From Rhytidiadelphus loreus (lineage: Eukaryota > Streptophyta > Bryopsida > Hypnales > Hylocomiaceae), in assembly GCA_947034895.1 (NCBI GenBank), contig OX344763.1, positions 17,267,001 through 17,331,000 on the forward strand: a DNA stretch of 64,000 nt, written 5' to 3'. This document shows positions 17,951 to 29,400 of this stretch, piece after piece; within the stretch, counting starts at the first letter, position 1, and every line of letters starts with the position of its first letter. A model generated the notes under the pieces. That model saw only the letters and a program-made list of their open reading frames with translations. It searched no databases and had not been told where the DNA came from. Made by a program: the position numbers and the translations under genes.

Positions 17951-18256
17951 TTCTCTGGTTGATGTGTCAGTTTTTAATACAGAATTGTACTGATACAGGA
18001 TCCGAAATAGTGTTCATTTGATTTAGTATTGGAGGACGTTTTTGGTAGTTGAAATTTTAGTACGATGTGTAAACCCTAGTTCATAAACCCCATCGCAGTG
18101 CGCTAGTTCATTCTATTAGGGTTCGAATGTATGTTTTTGGTTCTTGTTAGGTCGTATGATGCGATTATTGTTGTTTTTTGTGTGAGAGAATACATTCCTC
18201 AAGCGCTGTCGTTCGTTGCGTGTTAGTTAAATTTATAATTTTTTGACTTTGTAATC

Positions 18257-21012
18257 ATGCAGCGAAGAGCGATTATTCTGGCCTCAACCCCGTTGCCGCA
18301 ATCGCCTAGACCCTTATGGCCAATTCGGATTCCGCGACCACTGGTGTACAGCACCAATCTTGCGGATGTTGATCCAGTTCAGGTGCGCTCACTTCCTTGC
18401 AATTTGTTTTATTGTGGAGGATGAACAATTAAGGCACTAAAATTTGTATTATCTGTTTTCTGGATTCCTTATTAATAAAGTACGATTTTTTGAAGTTTAA
18501 GTAGTAGGGTCCTAATCACAATCCTAGACTACCCTTGTACCATGAGTATTGCATCTATCATGCATCTATAACTGATAAAACCTACAGGTGACTTTGGGTG
18601 ACTTTTCAACACATGGCTGTGTTAATCTAAGTCATGATCTTGTTTGGGTTGTAGATTACACCCAGTGAGTGATTCATTCATTGGTCCTACTTATTATCAT
18701 TTCAAGCCTTATTGCTGTAACATTCTAAATTCTCTGTATTATTGATTAATCAGCTTAGCGAGCTTTGGGAGAAGACGCTTAAGGTCACGAGAGAACCCTC
18801 GAAGATCATGAAAGCACTTCGACACAGCTTCATGGTAAGCGAGAAACGTTTCTGAAGCAAATTATTCAGCTATCTTGACAGAAGAGTTTTACCTACGATT
18901 GTAAATTCTGTAAACTTCACCAGCAACAAGTTGCTCAGGAAAACAAGGTTGATTTTAATGGACTACCCTGTGGAGCATTCAAATACACACATGCTTATAA
19001 AGCATCTTTTCTAGCTAAAGTATTTCTTTAATATATGTAGGGATGACAGCAGTTCAGTGTGCACTCTGATATAGCGTTGATATTGCAAACGTTCTTTTGC
19101 TTAGGGTGTTTGATAAATTTATTTTGCAGCGTGAATGCTGCAGTTTGTGATTGTGCTGGCAGAACAGGAGAACGATGTCCTGGGATTAAGGTCTATTCCA
19201 AAAGTTGTTGGTATGCTTACGTTCCACTTCATGGTTATCCTTAAGATAATACTGTATTGTCGGCATAAATTTCCTGCCAAAATTTCAGTGCGAAGGTGAT
19301 GATGAAATTTGTATTAAGATAGTTGAATTATTGCTTGCTGGACGTACAATTTACCCGGTTTGTGTCGTGGACGTGAATCAGGAATCGGGCGTGCAGTATC
19401 TGATGGTGCATTCATTGTATGTAATCAATATTTTGACTACGTAGTGTTATTTCGATAAGTCTTGTTTTATATACTCGAAGTACACATCTGTGATCGAGAT
19501 TTTGTTAGATCTGAGGTTTTGAGGGATAGATATTTGGACTCACTTCTCTTTTGTTTCATTGTATTAGGCAACAATTTGCGACGTAGCTGTTGATCCTGAG
19601 TACCAGAAGCAAGGTATTGGGCGGCGAATTGTCAAACGACTCGTGCAGGTTCTCTCCCTTTTTGTGTTTCCATTTCACCTTATTAGGAATCGCTTTCTAC
19701 CTCTAGCTCCTCTGATATTTGATGAGAATTTTAGAAATAAACCCTTGTAAGGACGAACCTAGAATAGTTTGAGTTTTCTGTTTTCTTTTCGGTTCACTTG
19801 ATATCTGGAATCTAGCTATTATACTACAAGGTGTCTTCCTATGCTGCTCCTGGATTTAGGGTGCTTTTTGAGGACCCTCATAAATCACAAACTTTTTGAG
19901 CGGAGCAAGTATGGTTAGTGATATGGCTGGAATGGTTCCTAGGCTTTGCCATTCGTCCTCTATAGGATCTTCTCTATTTTATTTCCAAAAAGGGTCCTCT
20001 AGGGATTGATCTCATTGACCTTTGGTCTTTATAAATACAGTATGGTCCCCGGTACTTAAGATGGAGCTTTGTCTCCTTTAAAACCCTATAGAATGCCGGG
20101 GTGCTCTTTACTACTGTTCCCAGAAAATTTCTTTTCTTTCTAGCATGTAAGAACATTTTTAGTTCTTTTCTTCTGTTGCCGTGGAGGAGCAGAGGGAATG
20201 CAACCTTCATCAGGTCGAGGCAGATGATTGACATGGTTTGATGCATGAGTGGCTTTGTGCAGGAAATTAAGAAAAAGGGTGGTCCATCAGGGTTTGCCGT
20301 GTTCCCCCCACCTCTTGCAAGACGATTCTTCTGGCTGATTGGTTTCAGGTGGTGATATCCACTTTCCCCTTCATTCTTCAATGCAAGGAGTCTTAGGTTC
20401 AATGCGGCAAATTGTGGAACTTTCAGCTCCTGAGGATTTCTCCCATTAAGGAAACCAAACTCTTAACTTTCATTTTGCATAAAAAGAATTTACCACAGAA
20501 TGGGGCTTACATTCTGCTATTCAAGGCAAGCAGAAGTATGCGTTCGTCATTTTGTTATCATAAACTATGCGTTTGTTAGAAAAACACACCTAAAACCAGT
20601 CGTTTGAGGGACTGCACTATTGTTAGAATGGCTTATTGTTTTCATGGTCTTAAAAAGATGGTTCTAGCATACATTATTTGGATACCATATGCACACGTTG
20701 TGAATTTTAACCTGTAGGTGTTCCAAAAAACAATAATAGACTCTGCTGTTCAGATGGGTGTATTTCCTTATCATCAATATTTACATTGTAGGCAAGATTT
20801 AGTGGGGATCCCTTGTGGAGCATGTCAGTGTTGGGTATTGCTACCTTAGGCACTTTGTGTCCTGTGGTGTTAACTTATTGAATGCGTCTGTTTTGATCAG
20901 GTCTGACAGAAAGTTCCGACTCATGGGATATCAAGGCAAAGAAGATAATAGTGTCCCCACTGCAAATGTCGACAATGGTTCTCTAATTTTTGAGATTGAG
21001 GAGGAGTCATGA
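18257..21012 (+). CDS. GCN5-related N-acetyltransferase, probably plastid-type
   Basis: A GNAT-family acyltransferase of the plant organellar group; these acetylate protein N termini, lysines or small amines. The exact substrate cannot be read here. Exons 18257-18382, 18754-18834, 19144-19210, 19382-19416, 19568-19648, 20263-20348 and 20901-21012 give 588 nt, 195 residues. The acetyl-CoA loop Q-K-Q-G-I-G lies at about 116-121 within ATICDVAVDPEYQ, preceded by IGRAVSDGAFI. The family's usual STNLADVDP-like element near residue 35 is present. The N terminus (MQRRAIILAS...) is short, Arg/Ser/Pro-rich and could be a transit peptide. An alternative start is the ATG at 17693, with a donor at 17833 (CAA|GTGAAG) joined to the acceptor ending 18262. 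This keeps frame and would lengthen the N terminus. Family secure; start codon uncertain. Confidence 0.85.
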
Positions 21013-23050
21013 CAATGGTTTGTTCAGTTCAAAGTAAAGGTGTAGATTTTCTTTGAATTTTGCTTACTGTAGTCGGAATGCTGTGTAAGGAATATGTATA
21101 AATTTTTGTTTAATTGATTGGAAGGAGGTGAACCCCTTAAGCAGACCTTTTTTAGCTGGTGATATATCGCCACCTCTGTGAAATTTTGTCCTATAAAGAC
21201 AGGTCCTTACAAATGTTCTCTTAGCGTCAACTGACAGGAGAGACCATATTCCTCCTGCGAAAAAACTTTGGCCTTACTAAGAACCAAAGGGTTCAAATTT
21301 TGAACAACGGGTGAACGCAAGTATGTCAGAAGACACGGGCAATTGAAAGTCTTTTCATCCATCTAAGTGTTTGTTGTTTCTTGTGTTAGTTTCCTTGCAT
21401 TTGTACCATATAGATTATTAGAACTTTTCTTTACAAACATTTTATAGTTTAACCCTTAAACATCAAGGAGGATGTCTAGCATTTGATGGATGATAGAGAA
21501 TCTTTCTAGTAAGATGGAAGTGCAACTATTCATCCTCAAAATTTTGTTGTGAAAAGGGAGGTCTTCTAGAGTAGTTTGACTTCCAATGAATACTTTTACA
21601 ATTTTTTAAGCGAATAATTTACATGGTAACCAAAGGGATGATTTCTACAGTCATTTGTTTGTCTTTTAAAGGTTAAAAGATTTAGGTATGTTTGACCTCA
21701 AACTGAATAACTTTTTTCAATTCAAAAAATAATTTGTTGGAAACAACTTGATTAAGTAATTGAAAGAAAACCCTTGAAAAATCATTATAATTAGTTTTGA
21801 ACATTTTGAGTTTAAAATGAAAAAAAAAATCTTGTGAAATTATACATAATCAATTTTAGAAGTAATTTCAAATTTTGGTTTCAAATTTTATAGAAACAAT
21901 TGGTTACTACAATAGTAGATCTAATGGTTTAGATAGGATTTATGAATCATACTCCATATTTTTTATTACTTCTAATTAAAAACTATCATTAAAAGATTTG
22001 TCTTAAGTTGTATTTTATAAAAAATATATAATTCAACCATTCCATAGAAGCAACTATGACCCTATTTCAATGAGTCAACCTTGTCTATGAGCTTGCCCAC
22101 CATAGGATTATTTAACACTAGAGGTATTAAAACAACTCAAATTCTTAGAACATTCCTTTGAAGAAATGTTCTCTACCTCTAAAAACACTCCTTCGAAGTG
22201 TTTTGTATATGCATTTTCTAGGAAAGACATTCATATTGAGTTCTTCAATGTAACAATAGGTAAACATGGAGACCTTTCTAGAGCCTTGTGTAATTCCAAC
22301 TTCAAATTCGCAACTAATTCCTCAAGAATTCAAAAAATATGAGACTACTTGCAAATTTCTTTCAAAAATATTATATAAAAAAATATTTCAAAGGTTTCAA
22401 TTAATTACTCTTAAACCTCTAATGCTCCAAAATCCCAATTCTACACAATTACCAAAGAGATTTCCATCATAATTGCTTTTCTTCAACCTTATAGAAGTTC
22501 TTCCCTTTCTTCACACGCCCCCTACTACCCTCCATTGCATCTACATCCACATCCATTGTGGCCATAGTCTATGTTGACCAAGTTAGAGTGAGTGTAAAAT
22601 TGCCCTCTACAAAGGCCCTCCATTGTTGAGCAAATGTGAAAGTGGTGGGAGGAGTGACAAAAATTGTATTGTAATGGGGTGCTAAGGTAGTATGCCCATC
22701 TTCTTCAAACCGCCCCTATTTTTGGGTGGAGAATGGAGATGGGGTGATTCTTAAATGGACCACTTTAGCAATTGAATGCATCAAGGAAAAATTATTTTTC
22801 TATTGCAAGAGCCAATCATTGTCTTTGATTTCCACACATCTCTTTACAAGTTGCAAGTGGATAAATTTGGAAGACCTATGTTCACAAATAGTTGCCTATG
22901 CCTTGAATCTTTGAAAATTTATAAGTAATTCAAAAATGATTGAAAAAAATACAAAACCACTTGTGTTAGGTTCCACATTTATTTTTCTTTCTCTGAAAAA
23001 TGATCTATAAATAATTCTATCTATAGAAGCCCATGAAAAAGGCGGGACAA
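21013..23050. other. AT-rich intergenic DNA after the GNAT gene
   Basis: 21013-21260 is likely 3' UTR. 21280-22020 matches the dispersed repeat seen at 1165-1740. 22260-22920 carries two short open frames (68 and 62 codons) of low complexity that I do not believe are genes. From about 23050 the composition rises toward the coatomer gene's promoter and leader. Confidence 0.55.
21280..22020. repeat. Diverged dispersed repeat, copy 2
   Basis: Ordered words shared with 1165-1740 include GGTTCAAATTTTGAACAACG, TTTTCATCCATC, TTGTACCATATAGATT, a long T/A-rich middle, ATAATCAATTTTAGAAG, TTTGGTTTCAAATTTTATAG, GTAGATCTAATGG and ATGAATCATA. The identity looks moderate, indicating an old insertion. It has no coding capacity. 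Confidence 0.45.
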
Positions 23051-23424
23051 ACCCTTAAATGATCGCTTTTAGAGAAAACTACCTTAGTGTGGAGTCAATT
23101 GATGCTAGATAAATGCAACAAGCACCGAGTGCCATTGCCGAGACCTTTGAAAAGAATTGGTGGTGGTGCTCTAACTCAGGACTCAGGCAGGCTCTCGTCA
23201 CTTCCAGGACCTCAATCATTCAGACCGACGTCCCCAAACGAGATCCCTATATTTAGTCACCTCAAACACGCATCTCGATTGGGACGTGAGTCTCTCCCTT
23301 TTGCGCTTCGTCCCCTCTCGCAGCTTGCTGCTGTGAGCCTTGCTTGCCTTCGTGTATTGCTTGCTTGCTTGCAGATCTTCATCGGTCGGCCTGCGCAACC
23401 CTTGCGTCGTTCCGATCGAGCACC

Positions 23425-26400
23425 ATGGTAATCCTCAACCCTACTCTTTCACCTCCAGATGCATTTTCCATCGTTTTCCCGGAATTTTCTTTGCATTAAT
23501 GCTCGCTTGGTAGGGCTTTAGGAATATTGCACGCTTCTTTGCCATATCTCGGACTCTCCCCCCTCTCTCCCTCGGTTCGATAGTTTCTTCACTTTGCTGC
23601 CACACCGATCTTGAATTTGTTATTTGAAGGGTAGTGAGAGCCTCTGAAGCTGCTGTGTAGGAGGTGATTTGACCTAGTTTTGAGTATTCTCGGCATTGGC
23701 ATTTTCTTTAGTACGGCGAATTCTTTTGTTTGTATTATTAGTTTCGTGTTCCCGTGTTGTTGATCGGAATGCGTGGAACGAGCTGAAATCGAAATTCGAG
23801 TTTTGAAGCCAGGGTGTGAACAACGATGGTGATTATTTTTTTAAAGCCTTGGCGAAATGCCTTCGGGCTCTTCTGTCTGCGATGGTTTTTGTTTTGCTTC
23901 CGAGTCATCTAAATTCGGGTTTTGAAGGTTGGCGGATCCATAGTGAGATGATCTGAAGCTGCTGTGTAGGGTGTGATTTGGCCTAGTTCTGAGTATTCTC
24001 TGCATTGGCCTCTTCTTTAGTACTGCGAATTCTTTTGTTTGTGTTAGTAGTCGCCTATTCCAATAGTGTTGATCGGAATACGTGGAACGAGCTGAATCGA
24101 ATTCGAGTGTTGAAGTGAATGACGATGGTGACGACATTTTTATGCCTTGGTGCAATGCCTTCGATTCTGTTTGTCGTTTTTGCTTTGAAGCCGGTCGTAG
24201 ACTTGGTTATTGAAGGTTGGCGAATTGCTAGTGAGGTCATCTGTTCTTGATTGACCTAGTTTTGAGTTTAGTGACTTCGATTATGCTTAGTGGCTTCTTT
24301 TACTGGTTTTAAAATTTTTAATGCACAATTTTTAATTATTTTAGTAGCTGCTTATTCTCATTGAATGGTCGGAAGGCGTGAAATCAAATTAGATTTTTAT
24401 GGTCAGGGTGAATGAGGATGGTGGTGGAATGTTTTAATTGGTTCAATGCATGTTTATGAAGTAGAAAGTTTTGTGAATTTGAGCGGGAGCGAAGTAATTC
24501 TGATTTGTTCTCGTTCGGTTTTGCAGCCTCTCCGCTTAGCGATAAAGGTATGTTTGCCCTCATCGTTTGTTTATTCTTGAGCTCCTTGGGACAGCTCCCG
24601 ATAGTACTGGCTTTGGAGTAATGGGCGTCTCATTTTGACTATCTCTTTAAGCTCATATCGCATCGGTCATGGGCTAGTTATGCCGGCATTGCTGGAGGTT
24701 ATAGATTTTTCGCATTTCTATCACATGTTGTAGAGGAATTTGTAGTCGCTCACTCAACATCATTGGAAGCGTTGATGTTACGCTAAACGATTATTTGTGC
24801 TGATTCTGCTGCTCGTACATTATGCAGCGGAAACTTGCTCAAAGATCGGAACGAGTCAAATGTGTGGACCTTCATCCAACAGAACCATGGTAAAGGATTT
24901 GGTTTCTTCACTAGATTGCACTAGGATAAGAACTCGACAGCCTGGAACTCTCGACCATTTACTTAGTTCAGTCTATGTAAGACATAAATGCATATGAGGT
25001 TAATTGCTTATTTTTCAGTTGTTTGTTGGCTCTTGGGCATTATGAGTCATAAATTTATGTTTTTTCTGATCTTTGTGCAGGATACTATCCACTTTGTACA
25101 CAGGAAGTGTTTACATATGGAACTACCAGAACCAGGTGCTTAAGTGAACACGACCTTTACCTCTGTCATGGCGAATATTAATTTTTCATTGGAATCTAAT
25201 CTTCTGGGAGGATTCTGGTCTTGCAGATCCTCATTTGGTCATGCATATTTTATCCAGCATAAATTTGCTGCACGTCTGTTTCCTGTTGCTTTTGGTTTTT
25301 TTGCAAACTTGTCCTTGAGGCATCCTGTAACATTTCATTGGCAGCCTATGAGTGTTTTTTCTGCTAATACTCATCTAGATTGCATATAAATAGGATTAAT
25401 TACATCGTTATTCTTATTTGGATGGCTTTTTTAAAGCCTAATGTAATTTTCATGTCCTTCTGCTTGCAGACCCTGGTGAAGTCCTTCGAAGTTACTGAGC
25501 TGCCTGGTAGGTGGTATGATTGTTCATGTTTAACAGTTCGTGTCGTAGACCATCCACGCATTTCAGTTGCTTTATAGCGTTTCACGCCTTGCAGCATTTC
25601 CGTGTGAAATTCGTCGCAGGTGTCGCTTGAGGTGCATTTTGTGTGCTTGAGCATTATTTCTCGTTTCGAAGTCCTCGTTGAAAAGTGCTGACATAAGTTT
25701 TTTTCCAACTATTCTGATTTCTGCAGTGCGATCAGCAAAATTTATTCCTCGCAAGCAGTGGATTGTAGCTGGCTCTGACGACATGTTCATCCGGGTTTAT
25801 AACTACAACACGATGGACAAAGTGAAACAGTTCGAGGCACATACCGATTACATTCGATGTGTCGTAGTGCATCCCACTTTACCTTATGTTCTATCTTGCT
25901 CAGATGATATGCTTATCAAACTTTGGGACTGGGAGAAGGGCTGGATTTGCACTCAGATTTTTGAAGGGCACTCTCATTATGTCATGCAAGTGACCTTTAA
26001 TCCTAAAGACAGCAACACTTTTGCAAGCGCTTCCTTGGATCGAACTGTGAAGGTGAGATACTACTAGTTGGTTCCTGCTAATAGCTTAGTTTGGAATAAT
26101 GTAAAATTAGGGGTTTGTGGCAAAATACGTCTGATTTATGAAACTTTCACAAATAAACAGCTAAGAACTTGGAGCACACTTAACCGTTGGTAAGAATGTC
26201 TGTCCACAACCTTTGAGTCCAGAATCGTAAAATTTAATGGGTTGACTGGTTGAGTTTTTTTTTTTTTTTAACAGATCTGGAATTTGGGTTCACCTGAGCC
26301 CAACTTTACCCTCGAAGCTCATCAGAAAGGTGTCAACTGTGTGGAATACTTTACTGGTGGTGACCGCCCGCATTTGCTCACAGGATCTGATGATCAAACA

Positions 26401-29400
26401 GCTAAGGTATTTGGTAATCCACCTCATACAGTGTCAATAGCGCAGGTGCCTGTTAGCTTGACATCGACCAAATCGGAGTACTGAGTTCACTCTCTGAAGT
26501 TTGATGCCGTTTCGATGGAAGATGTAGGTGGTGATGTGCTTAATGTATTGCCTAATTTTTATTGAGCAGAGTCCACTTGGCTATTCAATTGATTCATTAG
26601 GTGTCTTTTCTGGTGTTTGACCTTGTTGCAGGTATGGGATTATCAAACCAAGAGCTGTGTGCAAACTCTAGAGGGCCATTCTCATAATGTTTCTGCGGCG
26701 TGTTTCCATCCTGAGCTCCCCATCATATTAACTGGTTCAGAAGATGGAACAGTTCGTATTTGGCATGCAACTACTTACAGGTAGGCATTCTCCGTCAAGA
26801 TTTGTCTTATCTGAACATTCCACCTAGAGTCTAAAGGATAATTGTATGCCAGTACAACGTATCTAGTGTCATAGGTGTACGAATTTTTCTTGCCCAATCG
26901 CTGTAGGTGAATGCTTTTATACCTTCACTTTTATGTTCAGAAGTGCCGGTATAGAATCAGTGTTTGCGTGGTTTCTTTTGTCTGTTGATTGGTTTCAATA
27001 CAAAGTAATTGACTTGTTCATGTGATTGATAACCTACGTACGAATCTACGTGAATCTACGTTTTTTTGTTTTTTTCAGGCTTGAGAACACTTTGAACTAT
27101 GGACTGGAGCGAGTGTGGACTATTGGGTACATTAAGGGCTCGAAAAGGCAAGTTCTCTACCAGTTCACTTATTGTACAGTGCCCTCTCAAAGAGATTGCT
27201 ATCCCCGTCTCCCTTTCCCATACAATGGAAAGCAGACCTTTTGGGAGGGCACTGTACTGAACTTGGTTTATACTTTGCCAAGTTTTTGCTGCACATGTGA
27301 AAGCAGCCTTTGCTGCAATTGTACCATTTGGAAAAAAAATGAATAAATTCCCCTTCTGATAATATGTAGTATCTCTCTTGGTAGGTGTTTGAGTAGTGTT
27401 GTGGGCTTGAATTTTATCTGAATATAGGAGTTGATATTAAACATTGTGCAGGGTGGCCATTGGATACGATGAAGGAACCATCATGATAAAAATTGGAAAG
27501 GAGGCTCCAGTTGCCAGCATGGATGGCAGTGGAAAAATTATATGGGCCAAGCACAATGAAATACAGACGGTCAACATCAAGGCAGTTGGTGCTGACTTTG
27601 AGGTGATCATAGCCTTGTTTACATAATAGTGCTAATTAACTTCCTGTTTTGATACTTACATGTTCTAACTCTTCTGTCTACTGGTAGTTTGTTGTCATCA
27701 GCAACGCTACCAGTAATTGAAAATATCATTTATGATTTTAAATGTGCGAAACTTTTTCTGCAGATTACAGATGGAGAGCGCTTACCCTTGGCAGTCAAAG
27801 AGCTAGGGAGCTGTGATCTTTATCCACAGGTGAACCTTTATCTATATTACTTAATTGAGACATGGGGTTCCTTGAAATTTAAGCTCGGGTTTATGAATCA
27901 TGAAGCTAATTGGTAATTTGTTTCTTTGTGATCTTTACAGAGCCTGAAGCATAACCCCAATGGCAGGTTTGTGGTAGTGTGTGGTGATGGCGAGTTTATC
28001 ATTTACACAGCCCTAGCTTGGAGGAATCGATCATTTGGTTCCGCCTTAGATTTTGCCTGGTCAACTGATGGTGAATGCGCAGTCCGTGAGAGCACTTCCA
28101 AAATCAAAATATTTGGCAAAACTTTCCAGGTTTAGATTTCTTGCAGAGAACTGATTTTTCTTTTAACACATTTGCACGGATGTCATGTGCATTGACTTCG
28201 ATTTCAAAATTTTCTCTAGTGTTGCTTGGTTTCTTCACAGTACTTCATTTGTTAAGAGTCTAAACTTGAAGGAGGACTTCATTGACAATTTCAATGTGAC
28301 TTGCAGGAACGAAAAAGTGTTCGACCATCGTTTTCAGCTGAAGGGATGTATGGTGGTAGCCTGCTTGGAGTCCGTTCTAATGATTGTGTCTGTTTTTATG
28401 ATTGGGCTGAATGTCGTGTGATTCGACGGATCGATGTTGTGGTCAAGGTAATAGTCAATAAGCAATTTTGTCAATGAAGCTTTGTTTTCTTTATCGCTGA
28501 TATGGTATCATTTTTTGGAAGTTCTTTGGATTTCCTTTTGTTTTTGATTGGTTGTTTGTCATTTGAAGCCAATGTATGCTAATTTACTACTTTTCTCTGC
28601 ACGCAGAATATATACTGGTCAGACAGCGGAGACCTGGTTGCTATTGCAAGTGAAAGCTCTTTCTATATTCTGAAGTACAATGTAAGACCAAGCATTGTGA
28701 AAATGTTTGTGTAGTTCATAGTGGAAAGCTCAGGGCTAATAGCGTGATGCGACTAGTTTGGCTTTTCCGCACTGTAAATCTTTAATGCACATATAACTGG
28801 GTGTATTTGCCTCGAGGATTTTTGTCTAAGTTCACTTTGGTTGCTAGTCTATAGTTGATTACATCAAAGCTGACGATTTAGATACGTCTATGTTCAGCGG
28901 GACGTGGTCGCAGAGCACCTTGACAGTGGCCGACCGACGGATGAGCAAGGTGTGGAAGATGCCTTTGAACTACTGCACGAAATTTCTGAACGAATTAGAA
29001 CTGGTTTGTGGGTTGGTGATTGCTTCATTTACAACAACTCAGCATGGAGACTCAACTACTGTGTTGGTGGAGAGGTAAGCAGTGCCCATAGACAAGCGAC
29101 CAGGGGAGACTGCATTATGACTTGTATTTTCTTCGTTGAATCAGTTAGCTGACTTCTGCTAGCTAGATAGAATCTTGGGAGCTCAAGTGTTTCTCATCAT
29201 CGAAATTGATCATTCTTAATCTACTACACTAAAATTATGGTAGTAGACCACTGTCGGTGGTACTAACGTGGATGCTTGGATATCAGGTGACAACAATGTT
29301 CCACCTGGATCGCCCAATGTACCTGCTTGGATATCTTGCAAATCAAAGCCGCGTTTACCTCCTTGATAAGGAATTCAAGTGAGTCATATACTGAATAGGG

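Noticed and set aside
19974..20402. 142-codon minus-strand frame
   Set aside because: It lies antisense to an intron and exon of the GNAT gene and shows no domain.
22266..22914. Two short plus-strand frames in AT-rich DNA
   Set aside because: Low complexity, no splice partners or family resemblance, within decayed repeat sequence.
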